From assembly GCA_000719025.1 (NCBI GenBank), contig JODP01000003.1, positions 310,001-374,000 of the forward strand: DNA of 64,000 nucleotides, in the 5' to 3' direction. The position numbers were made by a program, and so were the translations under genes. This document shows, piece by piece, positions 34,681 to 43,605 of the stretch (positions are counted from its first letter, which is position 1; every line of letters starts with the position of its first letter). This DNA is from Kineosporia aurantiaca JCM 3230 (GTDB taxonomy: Bacteria; Actinomycetota; Actinomycetes; Actinomycetales; Kineosporiaceae). The notes below the pieces were generated by a model, which was not told the origin of the DNA, made no database searches, and saw only the letters and a list, made by a program, of their open reading frames with translations.

Positions 34681-36026
34681 GCGCCGGTGACCAGCCACTG
34701 ATCGGCCCGTTCCCGACGCCGTAGGACCACCGCCCGGACGACCATCCAGCCGCCCGCGAAGGCCACCCAGAGCCAGACCAGGCCGGCCTTGCCGTCCGGG
34801 CCCCAGAGACCGATGGCGATCGCCGCCGGGGCGTACAGCGCGGTCTGCGCCACCGCCGCCCAGGCCAGGAAACGCCCGTCCCCGGCTCCGATCAGCACAC
34901 CGTCGAGAACGAACACGTACCCCGCGATCGGCTGAGTCACCGCCGCCACGATCAGCGCCCCTGTAAGCGCACTCCGGACCTGGGGGTCGTCGCTGAACAG
35001 GGGGCCGAGAACCCCGGCGCAGACCAGCAGGACACCTGCGAAGATCACCCCGGCGCCAATACCCCAGCGCACCATACGCTCCGTCGCATCACGAACCCCC
35101 TGCACATCCCCGGCTCCCAGCGCAGTACCGGTCAGGGCCTGGCCGGCGATTGCCAGCGCATCCAGACCGAGCGCGAGCAGGTTCCAGACATTCAGCGCCA
35201 CCTGATGCGCGGCCAACGCCGGTGCTCCGAATCCAGCGGCCACCGCGGTGGTCAGCAGCAGGAGGAACCGCATGGCGACTGTACGGATGAACAAAGGGAC
35301 GCCGGTGCGCCCGGCCAGTCGCACACCAGCCAGATGAGGGCGTAGCCGCACTCCGGCCCGCCTGGCGTCGCCCACGACGTACCCGATCGCCGCAATGGCC
35401 ATGCCGCACTGGGTGAGGGTCGTGCCGATCGCCGAACCCGCGATACCCCAGCCGACGCCGTGGACGAGCAACAAGTTGAGGACGGCGTTCACCACAGCCC
35501 CCGTGACCGCTATCCACAGGGTCACCCGGGTGTTCTGCAGCCCTCGGAGAACCCCCACCAGGGCCAGGACGATCAACATGGCCGGTACCCCGGGCAGAGC
35601 CCAGCGCAGGTAGGTGATGGCGGCATCGCGCACGCCGGCTTCCGCCCCCGCGGCACCGACCAGATCCACGGCGTAGGACGACAGCGGATACCCCACCAAC
35701 GCCACGGCCAGCCCGATCGCCGCCGCCAGCCACGCCGCGTCCATCCCTATCGCAATGGCCTTGGTGCGCTCGCCCGCGCCCATCAGCCGGGCAACGCTGC
35801 TGGTGGTGCCGTAGGCCAGAAAGATGAAGACGTAGACGGCCGTGGTCAGGATGCCCGCGGCGATGCCCAGACCGGCCAGCTCGGTGGTGCCCAGGCGGCC
35901 GACGATGGCCGAGTCCGCGAGCAGGAAGAGCGGCTCGGCCACCAGAGCCCCCAGAGCGGGCAGGGCCAGGGCGAGAATCTGCTGATCGGTAGCAGTCCGG
36001 CGGGGATTCCTGCTCAGCCGGCTCAC
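34671..36026 (-). CDS. MATE-family efflux transporter (DinF-like)
   Basis: A 451-residue multidrug/oligosaccharidyl-lipid exporter-superfamily protein with 12 predicted helices, beginning LALALPALGALVAEPLFLLA and DSAIVGRLGTTELAGLGIAA. It exports cationic compounds in exchange for Na+ or H+ in characterised members. The GTG at 36026 gives the normal family N-terminus; the reading frame continues 288 nt upstream into the DnaA-box region without homology. Same position as the MATE gene next to dnaB in Streptomyces. Confidence 0.85.
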   Translation of the reverse strand: MSRLSRNPRRTATDQQILALALPALGALVAEPLFLLADSAIVGRLGTTELAGLGIAAGILTTAVYVFIFLAYGTTSSVARLMGAGERTKAIAIGMDAAWLAAAIGLAVALVGYPLSSYAVDLVGAAGAEAGVRDAAITYLRWALPGVPAMLIVLALVGVLRGLQNTRVTLWIAVTGAVVNAVLNLLLVHGVGWGIAGSAIGTTLTQCGMAIAAIGYVVGDARRAGVRLRPHLAGVRLAGRTGVPLFIRTVAMRFLLLLTTAVAAGFGAPALAAHQVALNVWNLLALGLDALAIAGQALTGTALGAGDVQGVRDATERMVRWGIGAGVIFAGVLLVCAGVLGPLFSDDPQVRSALTGALIVAAVTQPIAGYVFVLDGVLIGAGDGRFLAWAAVAQTALYAPAAIAIGLWGPDGKAGLVWLWVAFAGGWMVVRAVVLRRRERADQWLVTGAYR

Positions 36027-36033
36027 CTCGTTC

Positions 36034-36391
36034 TGTGGATGGGCAGCGGTCGGGGCGGTTCGCTGCTCGGCTCCCACAGTCTGCCCGAAGCACTGCCGCA
36101 CAGCCGGAGATGTCCGAATTTGATTCGGTTGTCCGGTACGGACGGTCGCGATGGGGCGGATGTGAACCGTCGGATGACGGTGCGATGGCTGGTCGCCGAA
36201 TTGTGCCCAAGTTTTTGGCATCCACAGGCAGTGGACAGCAGCGTCCCCGGTCAGAGGCTTTTGGACGCACGTTCGGGCTCGAGTTCTCCCCACTGTTTTC
36301 CACATGCTGTGCAAAAACCCGGGAGTTTGTGCACCTGTTGTCCACAGCCTTCACCGGGTTATCCACAGAACCGACCCCACCCTGTGGAAAG
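36034..36391. promoter_or_regulatory. DnaA-box cluster upstream of dnaB
   Basis: The 570-bp gap between the MATE gene and dnaB holds many DnaA-type 9-mers. The dense core has TTTTCCACA (36296-36304), TGTGCAAAA (36308-36316, reverse), TTGTGCACC (36327-36335), TTGTCCACA (36338-36346, exact actinobacterial consensus), TTATCCACA (36359-36367, exact E. coli-type box) and TGTGGAAAG (36383-36391, reverse). Outliers are TGTGGATGG (36034-36042, reverse) and GCATCCACA (36218-36226). Six boxes in under 100 bp indicate DnaA binding. Confidence 0.7.
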
Positions 36392-36596
36392 CGCGATTGA
36401 ACCCCCGCTCCGAGACCCGTAGTTTCAACGAGCCTGCTCATGGGTGGAGTTGGTTGCACCGCAGTGGGTCCGGAAATGAACCCCGGAGTGTGGTCAGGGA
36501 TGACGCTTCCGTAAGTTTGTCGTACCTCTCCGCTTGACTGTCCGCATCGCCACCGTGATCGAGTCGGTGCAGAGCACCATCCGGGAAGAGGGTTCG

Positions 36597-39188
36597 ATGT
36601 CACTCGCCGATCTGTCCGTGTCGCCGTCCGACTCGGGTGGCGGGTCGGATCTCGGCCGCACGCCCCCGCAGGACGTGGCGGCAGAGCAGAGCGTCCTCGG
36701 CGGCATGATGCTGTCGAAGGACGCGATTGCCGACGTGGTCGAGGAGCTCAAGGGCACCGACTTCTACCGCCCCGCCCACGAGCTGATCTACGACTCGATC
36801 CTCGACCTCTACGGTCGCGGCGAGCCCGCCGACGCGGTCACCGTCGCCGCCGAGCTGACCAAGCGCGGCGAACTCTCCAAGGTCGGCGGCCCGGCCTACA
36901 TCCACACCCTGATCTCCTCCGTCCCCACCGCCGCCAACGCCGGCTACTACGCCCGCATCGTCCGCGAGCGCGCCGTGCTGCGCCGCCTGGTCGACGCGGG
37001 CACCCGCATCGTCCAACTCGGCTACAACGGCGCCGACGGCCGGGGCGGCGGCGACGTCGAGGAGATCGTGAACTCGGCCCAGGCCGAGATCTACAAGGTC
37101 AGCGAGGCCCGCACCAGCGAGGACTACGCGGCCCTGTCCGAGGTGATCGAGGGCGCGATCGACGAGATCGAGGCCTCCAGCCACCGCGGCGACGGGCTGA
37201 CCGGTGTACCGACCGGTTTTGCCGACCTCGACGCGCTGACCAACGGGCTGCACCCGGGGCAGATGATCATCATCGCGGCGAGACCGGCCATGGGTAAGGC
37301 GCTCGCCCTCGACACCCCCCTGTCCACTCCGCAGGGCTGGACCACGATGGGCGCGGTGCAGGTCGGCGACGAACTGATCGGTGCCGACGGCAAGCCCACC
37401 CGGGTGGTCAACGCCACCGATGTGATGGTCGGTCGGCCCTGTTACGAGGTCGAGTTCTCCGACGGCAGCGTGATCGTCGCCGATGCGGAACACCAGTGGC
37501 TGACCGAGACCCGTGCTTCTCGTCGTTCCGGTACTTCCGTTGGCGCCGAGGTCCGCACCACGGAGCAGATCGCGGCCACCTTGCGGTGCGAGACCGCCGA
37601 CCGCCGACTCAACCACAGCGTCCGCAGCGCCGAGGCCCTGGACCTGCCCGAGCAGCATCTCCTTGTCCCGCCGTACACGCTCGGGGCTTGGCTGGGTGAC
37701 GGAACCAGCGCGACGGCCCAGATCACCTCGGCCGACCCGGGCATCGTCATGCGGCTGGAAGACGATGGTCTGGTCGTAACTCCAAGCCCCAGCACGAAAC
37801 TGCGATACTCGCTGCAACTCCCAGAGCTGACGGTTCCCGAACGCGAATGCGTCGTCTGCGGTGACCCGTTCACGCCGAAAGCGGCCGTCGTGCGCACCTG
37901 CGGCCGGTCCTGCGGGGGGCGGGCCAAAGCAGTCTCAGAGCCGGTACCGCCGGCTACGTGTCTCGACTGCGGCTGTGCAATCACCGGCTTCGGCCGCTGC
38001 CCGAGCTGCCATGACGCCTACGGCACTCTCACCGGCAGGCTCCGCACGATCGGTGTCCTGGGGAACAAGCACATCCCGACGTCCTACCTCCGCGCCTCTG
38101 AGACCCAGCGCCGGGACCTGTTGGCCGGGTTGCTCGACACCGACGGCACCGTGCACTCCAGCGGTGCGGTGCAGTTCTCGGTGACCAACGAGCGTCTGGC
38201 GCTCGGCGCCCAAGAACTCGCGATCAGCCTGGGCTACCGGTGCACGATCATGCAGAAGCGGGTCAAGGGGCGCCATGAGTCGTCGTCAATTGCCTACACC
38301 CTCAACTTCACCACCGACGACCGGGTGTTCAACCTCGAGCGCAAGCACCTCCTGCACAAAGACCGGATGAGCCGCCGCTTCCACCGCCGCGATTCGCGGT
38401 TCATCACCGCGGTCCGACCGATCCCGAGCGTGCCCGTGCGGTGCGTCGAGGTGGACAACCAGGGCCATCTCTACCTCGCCGGCCGCACGATGATCCCCAC
38501 CCACAACTCCACCTTCGGCCTGGACATTCTCCGCTCGGCGGCGATCCACCACCGGATGACGTCGGTCATGTTCAGCCTGGAAATGGGCCGCAACGAGATC
38601 ACCATGCGCCTGCTCTCGGCCGAGGCCCGCATCCCCCTGCAGAACATGCGCAAGGGCACGATGCGGGAGGAGGACTGGACCCGCCTGGCCAAGACCATGG
38701 GCGATGTCAGCGATGCGCCCTTGTTCATCGACGACAGCCCGAACATGTCGCTGATGGAGATCCGGGCCAAGTGCCGGCGGCTGAAGCAGCGGCACGACCT
38801 CAAGCTCGTGGTGATCGACTACCTCCAGCTGATGACCAGCGGTAAGCGGGTCGAGAGCCGCCAGCAGGAGGTTTCCGAATTCTCCCGGGCCATCAAGCTT
38901 CTCGCCAAGGAGCTGCAGCTCCCGGTGATCGCGCTCAGCCAGCTGAACCGTGGTCCGGAGCAGCGCACCGACAAGAAGCCGGCCATGTCCGACCTTCGTG
39001 AAAGTGGCAGTATCGAGCAGGATGCGGACATGGTCATCCTGCTACACCGAGAAGACGCGTACGAGAAGGAAAGTCCGCGCGCCGGTGAGGCCGACTTCAT
39101 CGTGGCCAAGCACCGTAACGGCCCGACGGACACGATCACCGTGGCGTTCCAGGGCCACTACTCACGCTTTGTGGACATGGCGCAGTAG
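36597..39188 (+). CDS. dnaB: Replicative DNA helicase DnaB containing an intein
   Basis: An 863-residue precursor of the hexameric replication-fork helicase; the spliced product would be 460 residues, the normal size. The N-terminal domain begins around TPPQDVAAEQSVLGGMMLSK. The RecA-like domain has Walker A GRPAMGK-ST split by the intein, then VMFSLEMGRNEITMRLLSAE, LVVIDYLQLM and a C-terminal EIDMVILLHRED-like segment (QDADMVILLHREDAY). The ATG at 36597 with GAAGAGGG upstream is preferred to the upstream GTG at 36555 or TTG at 36534. Exteins are intact and in frame. Confidence 0.95.
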   Translation: MSLADLSVSPSDSGGGSDLGRTPPQDVAAEQSVLGGMMLSKDAIADVVEELKGTDFYRPAHELIYDSILDLYGRGEPADAVTVAAELTKRGELSKVGGPAYIHTLISSVPTAANAGYYARIVRERAVLRRLVDAGTRIVQLGYNGADGRGGGDVEEIVNSAQAEIYKVSEARTSEDYAALSEVIEGAIDEIEASSHRGDGLTGVPTGFADLDALTNGLHPGQMIIIAARPAMGKALALDTPLSTPQGWTTMGAVQVGDELIGADGKPTRVVNATDVMVGRPCYEVEFSDGSVIVADAEHQWLTETRASRRSGTSVGAEVRTTEQIAATLRCETADRRLNHSVRSAEALDLPEQHLLVPPYTLGAWLGDGTSATAQITSADPGIVMRLEDDGLVVTPSPSTKLRYSLQLPELTVPERECVVCGDPFTPKAAVVRTCGRSCGGRAKAVSEPVPPATCLDCGCAITGFGRCPSCHDAYGTLTGRLRTIGVLGNKHIPTSYLRASETQRRDLLAGLLDTDGTVHSSGAVQFSVTNERLALGAQELAISLGYRCTIMQKRVKGRHESSSIAYTLNFTTDDRVFNLERKHLLHKDRMSRRFHRRDSRFITAVRPIPSVPVRCVEVDNQGHLYLAGRTMIPTHNSTFGLDILRSAAIHHRMTSVMFSLEMGRNEITMRLLSAEARIPLQNMRKGTMREEDWTRLAKTMGDVSDAPLFIDDSPNMSLMEIRAKCRRLKQRHDLKLVVIDYLQLMTSGKRVESRQQEVSEFSRAIKLLAKELQLPVIALSQLNRGPEQRTDKKPAMSDLRESGSIEQDADMVILLHREDAYEKESPRAGEADFIVAKHRNGPTDTITVAFQGHYSRFVDMAQ
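37299..38507 (+). mobile_element. Class 3-type intein with LAGLIDADG homing endonuclease in DnaB P-loop
   Basis: A 403-residue intein (precursor residues 235-637) between Lys of GRPAMGK and Ser. It starts with Ala (ALALDTPLSTPQGW) instead of Cys/Ser and ends MIPTHN. The class 3 W-C-T set is present: Trp67 two residues after block B His65 (AEHQWLT), Cys382 in block F (VRCVEVD) and Thr401 before His402-Asn403. Endonuclease motifs LGAWLGDGT and LLAGLLDTDGTVH are intact, each with the acidic residue. A nine-cysteine segment lies between them. Class 3 inteins splice via the block F cysteine and are thought to derive from phage. Confidence 0.9.
37848..38009 (+). other. Cysteine-rich (zinc-finger-like) insertion in the intein endonuclease region
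   Basis: Nine cysteines in 54 residues: CVVC, CGRSC, CLDCGC and CPSC (precursor residues 418, 421, 435, 439, 455, 458, 460, 468, 471). The spacing suggests two zinc-binding knuckles inserted between the two LAGLIDADG motifs, possibly contributing to DNA recognition. Confidence 0.7.
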
Positions 39189-39193
39189 CCGAG

Positions 39194-40066
39194 GTGGGGC
39201 GGTGGGGGCGGGCCGAGCGACTGGATGCGGCGCGGCTGGTCGAGGAGCTTCACGAGGTGACCGGCGTTCGGCTGGAAGTTGAGGGGCCGGCGCCGGGCGG
39301 TGAGGTGGGGGCCGCGTTCGTGCGGTGGGTGAAGGATGGGGTGCCTCGGCGGTCAGTGCTGAAATGGCGCCCGCACAGCCGGATTGAACTGCTCGAGGCG
39401 GGGCCGTTGGCGGCTTGTGAGGCGGCTCGGCAAGCGGGGATCCCGGCCCCGGCCACGGAGTTGGTTGCTCAGGTCGGGCATGCTGCCGTGATGGTGCAGG
39501 AACGGCTGCCCGGCGCAAAGGTTGATCGGCTCGACAGCAACCTGCTCGACCAGGCGCTGAGCATCAACGAGCGGCAGGCCGGGCTGCTCGATGCCCGGCC
39601 CGACATAGAGGCGATCAAGCTCTACCTGCGAGAAGACGGCCCGGGCTTCTGCCTGCACGAGCCGCTGCGCCAATACAGCCGGAAGACTGCTGAGCTCGAG
39701 CGCTGGGTGAGCCGGGTGGAGGAGGCCCAGAGCGCACCCAAAGACCTCGTGCACCTGGACTTTCACCCGGGCAACTTGCTGCAGCAGGAAGGCGTGATCA
39801 CCGGCGTGGTGGACTGGGACGGAGCCGGCCGTGGCGATCGGCGGCTGGACTTGGTCACGTTGCGGTTCGGGGTTCATCGGCAGACCGGAGCCGATGTGAC
39901 CAGACGCCTCGATGACCTCCTCGATCAGGTGCCCGCAAGCGTCCTCAATCCACTTTGGGCCCACCTGAGCCTGCGGATGGTCGACTGGGCGATCCGCCAC
40001 CACACCGCGGAGGACGTCGACAGCTGGCTCGCGTTGGCTCAGCAGAGGACGTCAGCGGGTCACTGA
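39194..40066 (+). CDS. Aminoglycoside phosphotransferase (APH)-family kinase
   Basis: A 290-residue APH/choline-kinase-fold protein. The catalytic loop HLDFHPGNLLQQ and the metal-binding VVDWDGAGRGDRRLDLV are intact, and an N-terminal lobe with VLKWRPHSRIELLEAG may hold the ATP-binding Lys. It phosphorylates an unknown small molecule. The GTG at 39194, 5 bp after the dnaB stop, is the only usable start near the frame opening and has no clear ribosome binding site, so coupling to dnaB is likely. It is convergent with ileS. Confidence 0.75.
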   Translation: MGRWGRAERLDAARLVEELHEVTGVRLEVEGPAPGGEVGAAFVRWVKDGVPRRSVLKWRPHSRIELLEAGPLAACEAARQAGIPAPATELVAQVGHAAVMVQERLPGAKVDRLDSNLLDQALSINERQAGLLDARPDIEAIKLYLREDGPGFCLHEPLRQYSRKTAELERWVSRVEEAQSAPKDLVHLDFHPGNLLQQEGVITGVVDWDGAGRGDRRLDLVTLRFGVHRQTGADVTRRLDDLLDQVPASVLNPLWAHLSLRMVDWAIRHHTAEDVDSWLALAQQRTSAGH

Positions 40067-40093
40067 CGTCCTCTGCCGTGCCGAGAACGAGAA

Positions 40094-43000
40094 CTACGCC
40101 TTCGACACCGAGACCGTGATCTCCACGTCCCCCACCATCCCCATGAACCCACCGGACAACGCGTCCGGTGAGCCGTCCGGGGTGATCTCGGCGAGATCCA
40201 CGAAGGAAGCCAGGGTCTCACCCACCACGAAGTCCTGGTGCGCGCGGACGGCGTCCAATATCGACGACGGCGCGGTTACCACCAACGCGATCCGGTCGGA
40301 GATGTCCAGGTCGGCATCGCGGCGGGCCTGCTGCACCACCCGGACCACGTCGCGGGCCGTGCCCTCGACCTCGAGTTCCGGAGTGACCTCGGTGTCCAGC
40401 GCGATCGTCACGCCGCGCTGGCTCTCCACCACCCAGCCGGAGCGCGGCAGTTCGGAGATCATCACCTCGTCCGAGTTCACCTCGACGTCCGCGCCCTCGA
40501 ACACCACCGTCACCGAACCCGACGAGCGCAGTGCGGTGACCACGTCGTCGGCCGGCAGGGCGGCCAGGGCCTTGGCCACGCCCTGGGTCTGCTTACCGAA
40601 ACGCTTGCCCAGGGACCGGAAGTTGGGCTTGACCTCGACGTCGACCACGGCGCCGGCCGAGGTCAGGGTGTCCAGCTTCTTCACGTTCAGCTCCTCGGCG
40701 ATGTCGTCGAGCAGGGCCTGGGGGAGCGTGACACCGGCCGGGAGACCGACGAAGGCCGCGGCCAGGGGCTGGCGGATGCGGACCTTGCTGGCCTTGCGAG
40801 CGGCCCGGCCGGCCTCGACGGCGTTGCGGGCGAAGCGCACCTCCTCCGACAGCGAGGCGCTCATCAGCGAGACGTCCGCGACCGGCCAGTCGGCCAGGTG
40901 CACCGACTCGGCCGCCGAGGCGTTGCCCGGGCGGACCACCAGCTGCCAGACCTCCTCGGTGATGAACGGGACGATCGGGGCGAGCAGGCGGGTCAGGACG
41001 TCCAGGCACTCGTACAGGGTGACCAGGGCGTCCATGTCGCCGTCCCAGAACCGCTGCCGGGAGCGACGCACGTACCAGTTCGACAGGTCGTCGACGAAAT
41101 CGCCGAGCACCCGACCGGTTCCGGCGGTGTCGTAGGCCTCCAGCTTCTGGTCCACGTCCCGGGCCAGGGCGTGCAGCTCACCCAGCACCCAGCGGTCCAG
41201 CGTGTTCCGCTGGCGCACGGGGCGCGCATCCTGAGGTGACCAGTTCACGTGGCTGGCGTACAGCGTGAAGAACGACGCCGTGCTCCAGTAGGTGGACAGC
41301 AGCTTGCGGGTGATCTCGTCGAGTGGGCCCGGGCCCACCCGGCGCGGGCTCCAGGGCGAGCCGGAGCAGGCCATGAACCAGCGCAGCGCGTCGGCGCCGT
41401 GCGCGTCCATCAGCGGGATCGGCGCCAGGATGTTGCCCAGGTGCTTGCTCATCTTCCGGCCGTCCTCGGCCATGATGTGGCCCAGGCAGACCACGTTCTC
41501 GTACGGCGAGCGGTCGAAGACCAGGGTGCCGACGGCCATCAGCGAGTAGAACCAGCCCCGGGTCTGGTCGATCGCCTCGGCGATGTACTGCGCGGGATAG
41601 CGGCTCTCCAGGGCCTTTTCGCTGCCCGGCACGTGCGGGTAGCCGATCGCGGCGAACGGCATGGCGCCGGAGTCGTACCAGGCGTCGATCACCTCGGGTA
41701 CCCGGGTGGCGGTCTTCTGGCAGGTCGGGCAGGGGAAGGTGAACTCGTCGATGAACGGACGATGGGGGTCCAGTTCGGAGAGGTCCTGGCCGACCAGCGC
41801 GCCCAGTTCCTTACGGGAACCGATGGCGGTGACGTGCTCGTCCTCGCAACGCCACAGCGGTAGCGGAGTACCCCAGTAGCGGCTGCGGGACAGCGCCCAG
41901 TCGATGTTGTTCTCCAGCCAGTCCCCGAACCGGCCGTGCTTGATGTGCTCCGGGTGCCAGTTGGTCTGCTCGTTCTCGCGCAGCAGCTGGTCCCGCACCG
42001 ACGTCGTGCGGATGTACCAGGCCGGCTGCGCGTAGTACATGAGCGGCGTGTGGCAGCGCCAGCAGTGCGGGTAGGAGTGCTCGAAGCGCTGCGAGCGGTA
42101 GAGCACGCCGCGCTTCTTCATGTCCATGATCAGCGGCTCGTCCGCGTCCTTGAAGAACAGCCCGCCGACCAGCGGCACGTCGTCCTTGAAGTGACCGTTG
42201 CCGGCCACCGGGTTGACCACCGGCAGGTCGTTCGCCCGGGCGACCAGGAGGTCGTCCGCGCCGAACGCGGGGGCCTGGTGCACCAGGCCGGTGCCGTCCG
42301 AAGTGGTGACGTACTCCGCCAGCACGACGCGGTGCGCGTCGGGGATCTCCAGCAGGTCGAACGGACGCTGGTAGTGGAGGCCTTCGAGCTCGCGGCCGGG
42401 AACCTCGGCGAGCACCTCCGCGTCCTCACCCAGCACCGCCGCCATCAGCGGCTGCGCCACCACGAACGTCCCCTTGTCGTTCTTCGCAAGCACGTAGGTG
42501 ACGTCGGGGTGGACGGCGACCGCGGTGTTGGAGACGAGCGTCCAGGGGGTGGTGGTCCAGATCAGCAGTTCCGCGTCGGCGTGGCCGGCCAGGGGCTCGA
42601 CCAACGGGAAGCGGACGTAGACCGACGGGTCCTTGACGTTCTCGTACCCCTGGGCAACCTCGTGGTCCGACAGCGCGGTGCCGCAGCGCGGGCAGTACGG
42701 GGTGACCCGGAAGTCCTCGCTCATCTTGCCGTCGTCGAAGATCTTCTTCAGCGACCACCAGACGCTGTCCACGTACTCCGGGGACATCGTCTCGTAGGCG
42801 TTGTCCAGGTCGATCCAGTAGCCCATCCGCTCGGTGAGCTTCTCGAACTCGTCGACGTGGCGGGTGACCGACTGGCGGCAGCGGTCGTTGAAGGCCGCGA
42901 CGCCGTACTTCTCGATGTCCGGCTTACCCCCGAGAAGGTGCAGCTCCTTCTCGACCGCGAGTTCGACCGGCAGGCCGTGGCAGTCCCAGCCGGCCTGACG

Positions 43001-43264
43001 GGGGACGGCGTAGCCCTTCATCGTGCGGTAGCGGGGGAACAGGTCCTTGAAGACCCGGGCCTCGACGTGGTGGGTTCCGGGGGAGCCGTTCGCGGTCGGC
43101 GGGCCTTCGTAGAAGACCCAGCTCGCGCCGTCCTTGGTGCGCTCCAGCGAACGCTCGAAGATCCGGTTGTCCCGCCACCAGGCGATGATCTTGTGGTCCG
43201 TCGCGGGCAGGTCGATCCGCGTGGGGAGGCTGGAGAACGGAGTGGCGAACGTCTGTTCGGCCAT
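40094..43264 (-). CDS. ileS: Isoleucine--tRNA ligase (long, eukaryote-like type)
   Basis: A 1056-residue class I synthetase charging tRNA-Ile. The HIGH-equivalent is NGSPGTHHVEARVFKD and the KMSKS loop is DGRKMSKHLGN. Editing-domain sequence and a C-terminal tail of the long IleRS2 type are present; this type is commonly mupirocin-insensitive in characterised species. The ATG at 43264 (MAEQTF) has GAGGAG 10 nt upstream; the GAGGA can pair with TCCTC just before the start. Expression is controlled by the T-box leader immediately upstream. Confidence 0.95.
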   Translation of the reverse strand: MAEQTFATPFSSLPTRIDLPATDHKIIAWWRDNRIFERSLERTKDGASWVFYEGPPTANGSPGTHHVEARVFKDLFPRYRTMKGYAVPRQAGWDCHGLPVELAVEKELHLLGGKPDIEKYGVAAFNDRCRQSVTRHVDEFEKLTERMGYWIDLDNAYETMSPEYVDSVWWSLKKIFDDGKMSEDFRVTPYCPRCGTALSDHEVAQGYENVKDPSVYVRFPLVEPLAGHADAELLIWTTTPWTLVSNTAVAVHPDVTYVLAKNDKGTFVVAQPLMAAVLGEDAEVLAEVPGRELEGLHYQRPFDLLEIPDAHRVVLAEYVTTSDGTGLVHQAPAFGADDLLVARANDLPVVNPVAGNGHFKDDVPLVGGLFFKDADEPLIMDMKKRGVLYRSQRFEHSYPHCWRCHTPLMYYAQPAWYIRTTSVRDQLLRENEQTNWHPEHIKHGRFGDWLENNIDWALSRSRYWGTPLPLWRCEDEHVTAIGSRKELGALVGQDLSELDPHRPFIDEFTFPCPTCQKTATRVPEVIDAWYDSGAMPFAAIGYPHVPGSEKALESRYPAQYIAEAIDQTRGWFYSLMAVGTLVFDRSPYENVVCLGHIMAEDGRKMSKHLGNILAPIPLMDAHGADALRWFMACSGSPWSPRRVGPGPLDEITRKLLSTYWSTASFFTLYASHVNWSPQDARPVRQRNTLDRWVLGELHALARDVDQKLEAYDTAGTGRVLGDFVDDLSNWYVRRSRQRFWDGDMDALVTLYECLDVLTRLLAPIVPFITEEVWQLVVRPGNASAAESVHLADWPVADVSLMSASLSEEVRFARNAVEAGRAARKASKVRIRQPLAAAFVGLPAGVTLPQALLDDIAEELNVKKLDTLTSAGAVVDVEVKPNFRSLGKRFGKQTQGVAKALAALPADDVVTALRSSGSVTVVFEGADVEVNSDEVMISELPRSGWVVESQRGVTIALDTEVTPELEVEGTARDVVRVVQQARRDADLDISDRIALVVTAPSSILDAVRAHQDFVVGETLASFVDLAEITPDGSPDALSGGFMGMVGDVEITVSVSKA

Positions 43265-43267
43265 CGG

Positions 43268-43470
43268 GAGGACTCTCCTCGTCGCTCGCATGAGTCAGTA
43301 GGTCTCATGCGGGGACGAAGCCGTGCAGCTCCGCGGTACCACCCCGCTTGCGCCCCGCCCGAAGGAGGGAAGCCACTCGAAGACGCTGTGACGTGCGCCG
43401 ACTACGTCCGGTTCTACTGGGAGAGCGGGCTCTCTGTTCTTCCGGAGGCTCACCGGTGATGGCCGGGTCA
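43268..43470 (-). promoter_or_regulatory. T-box riboswitch controlling ileS (short Stem I, isoleucine specifier)
   Basis: On the minus strand the T-box core AGCGGGGTGGTACCGCGG lies at about 43333-43350; its TGGT can pair with the ACCA end of uncharged tRNA-Ile. A compact Stem I (43465-43448) contains the codon ATC (43461-43459) as specifier. Downstream an 8-bp hairpin (43304-43311 with 43287-43294) follows without a T tract, then the Shine-Dalgarno. Actinobacterial ileS T-boxes of this short type act on translation initiation, which fits this layout. Confidence 0.85.
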
Positions 43471-43486
43471 AAGCCGCTGTTGTCAA

Positions 43487-43492
43487 CTATAC
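43487..43492 (-). promoter_or_regulatory. -10 element of the ileS T-box transcript
   Basis: TATAGT on the minus strand lies about 22 bp upstream of Stem I, so the RNA would begin just before the T-box structure. No good -35 hexamer was seen. Confidence 0.4.
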
Positions 43493-43605
43493 GCGGGGCG
43501 GCAAGTCGAATTGGGGACGCACACGAGCACTACAGTTTGTTGTCGGCGCGTGTTGCGTCTGTTGTCGCGTCCCACATCGAACGCTCGCTCAAGGACTGGA
43601 CCCCC

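Noticed and set aside
36034..36391. Chromosomal replication origin
   Set aside because: DnaA boxes are clear, but dnaA/dnaN are not here and synteny puts oriC left of the window; reported as a DnaA-binding cluster instead.
43348..43605. Upstream extension of the gltX reading frame
   Set aside because: It runs through the antisense of the ileS T-box and has no homology to GluRS N-termini; the ATG at 43606 with AAGGA upstream is better.
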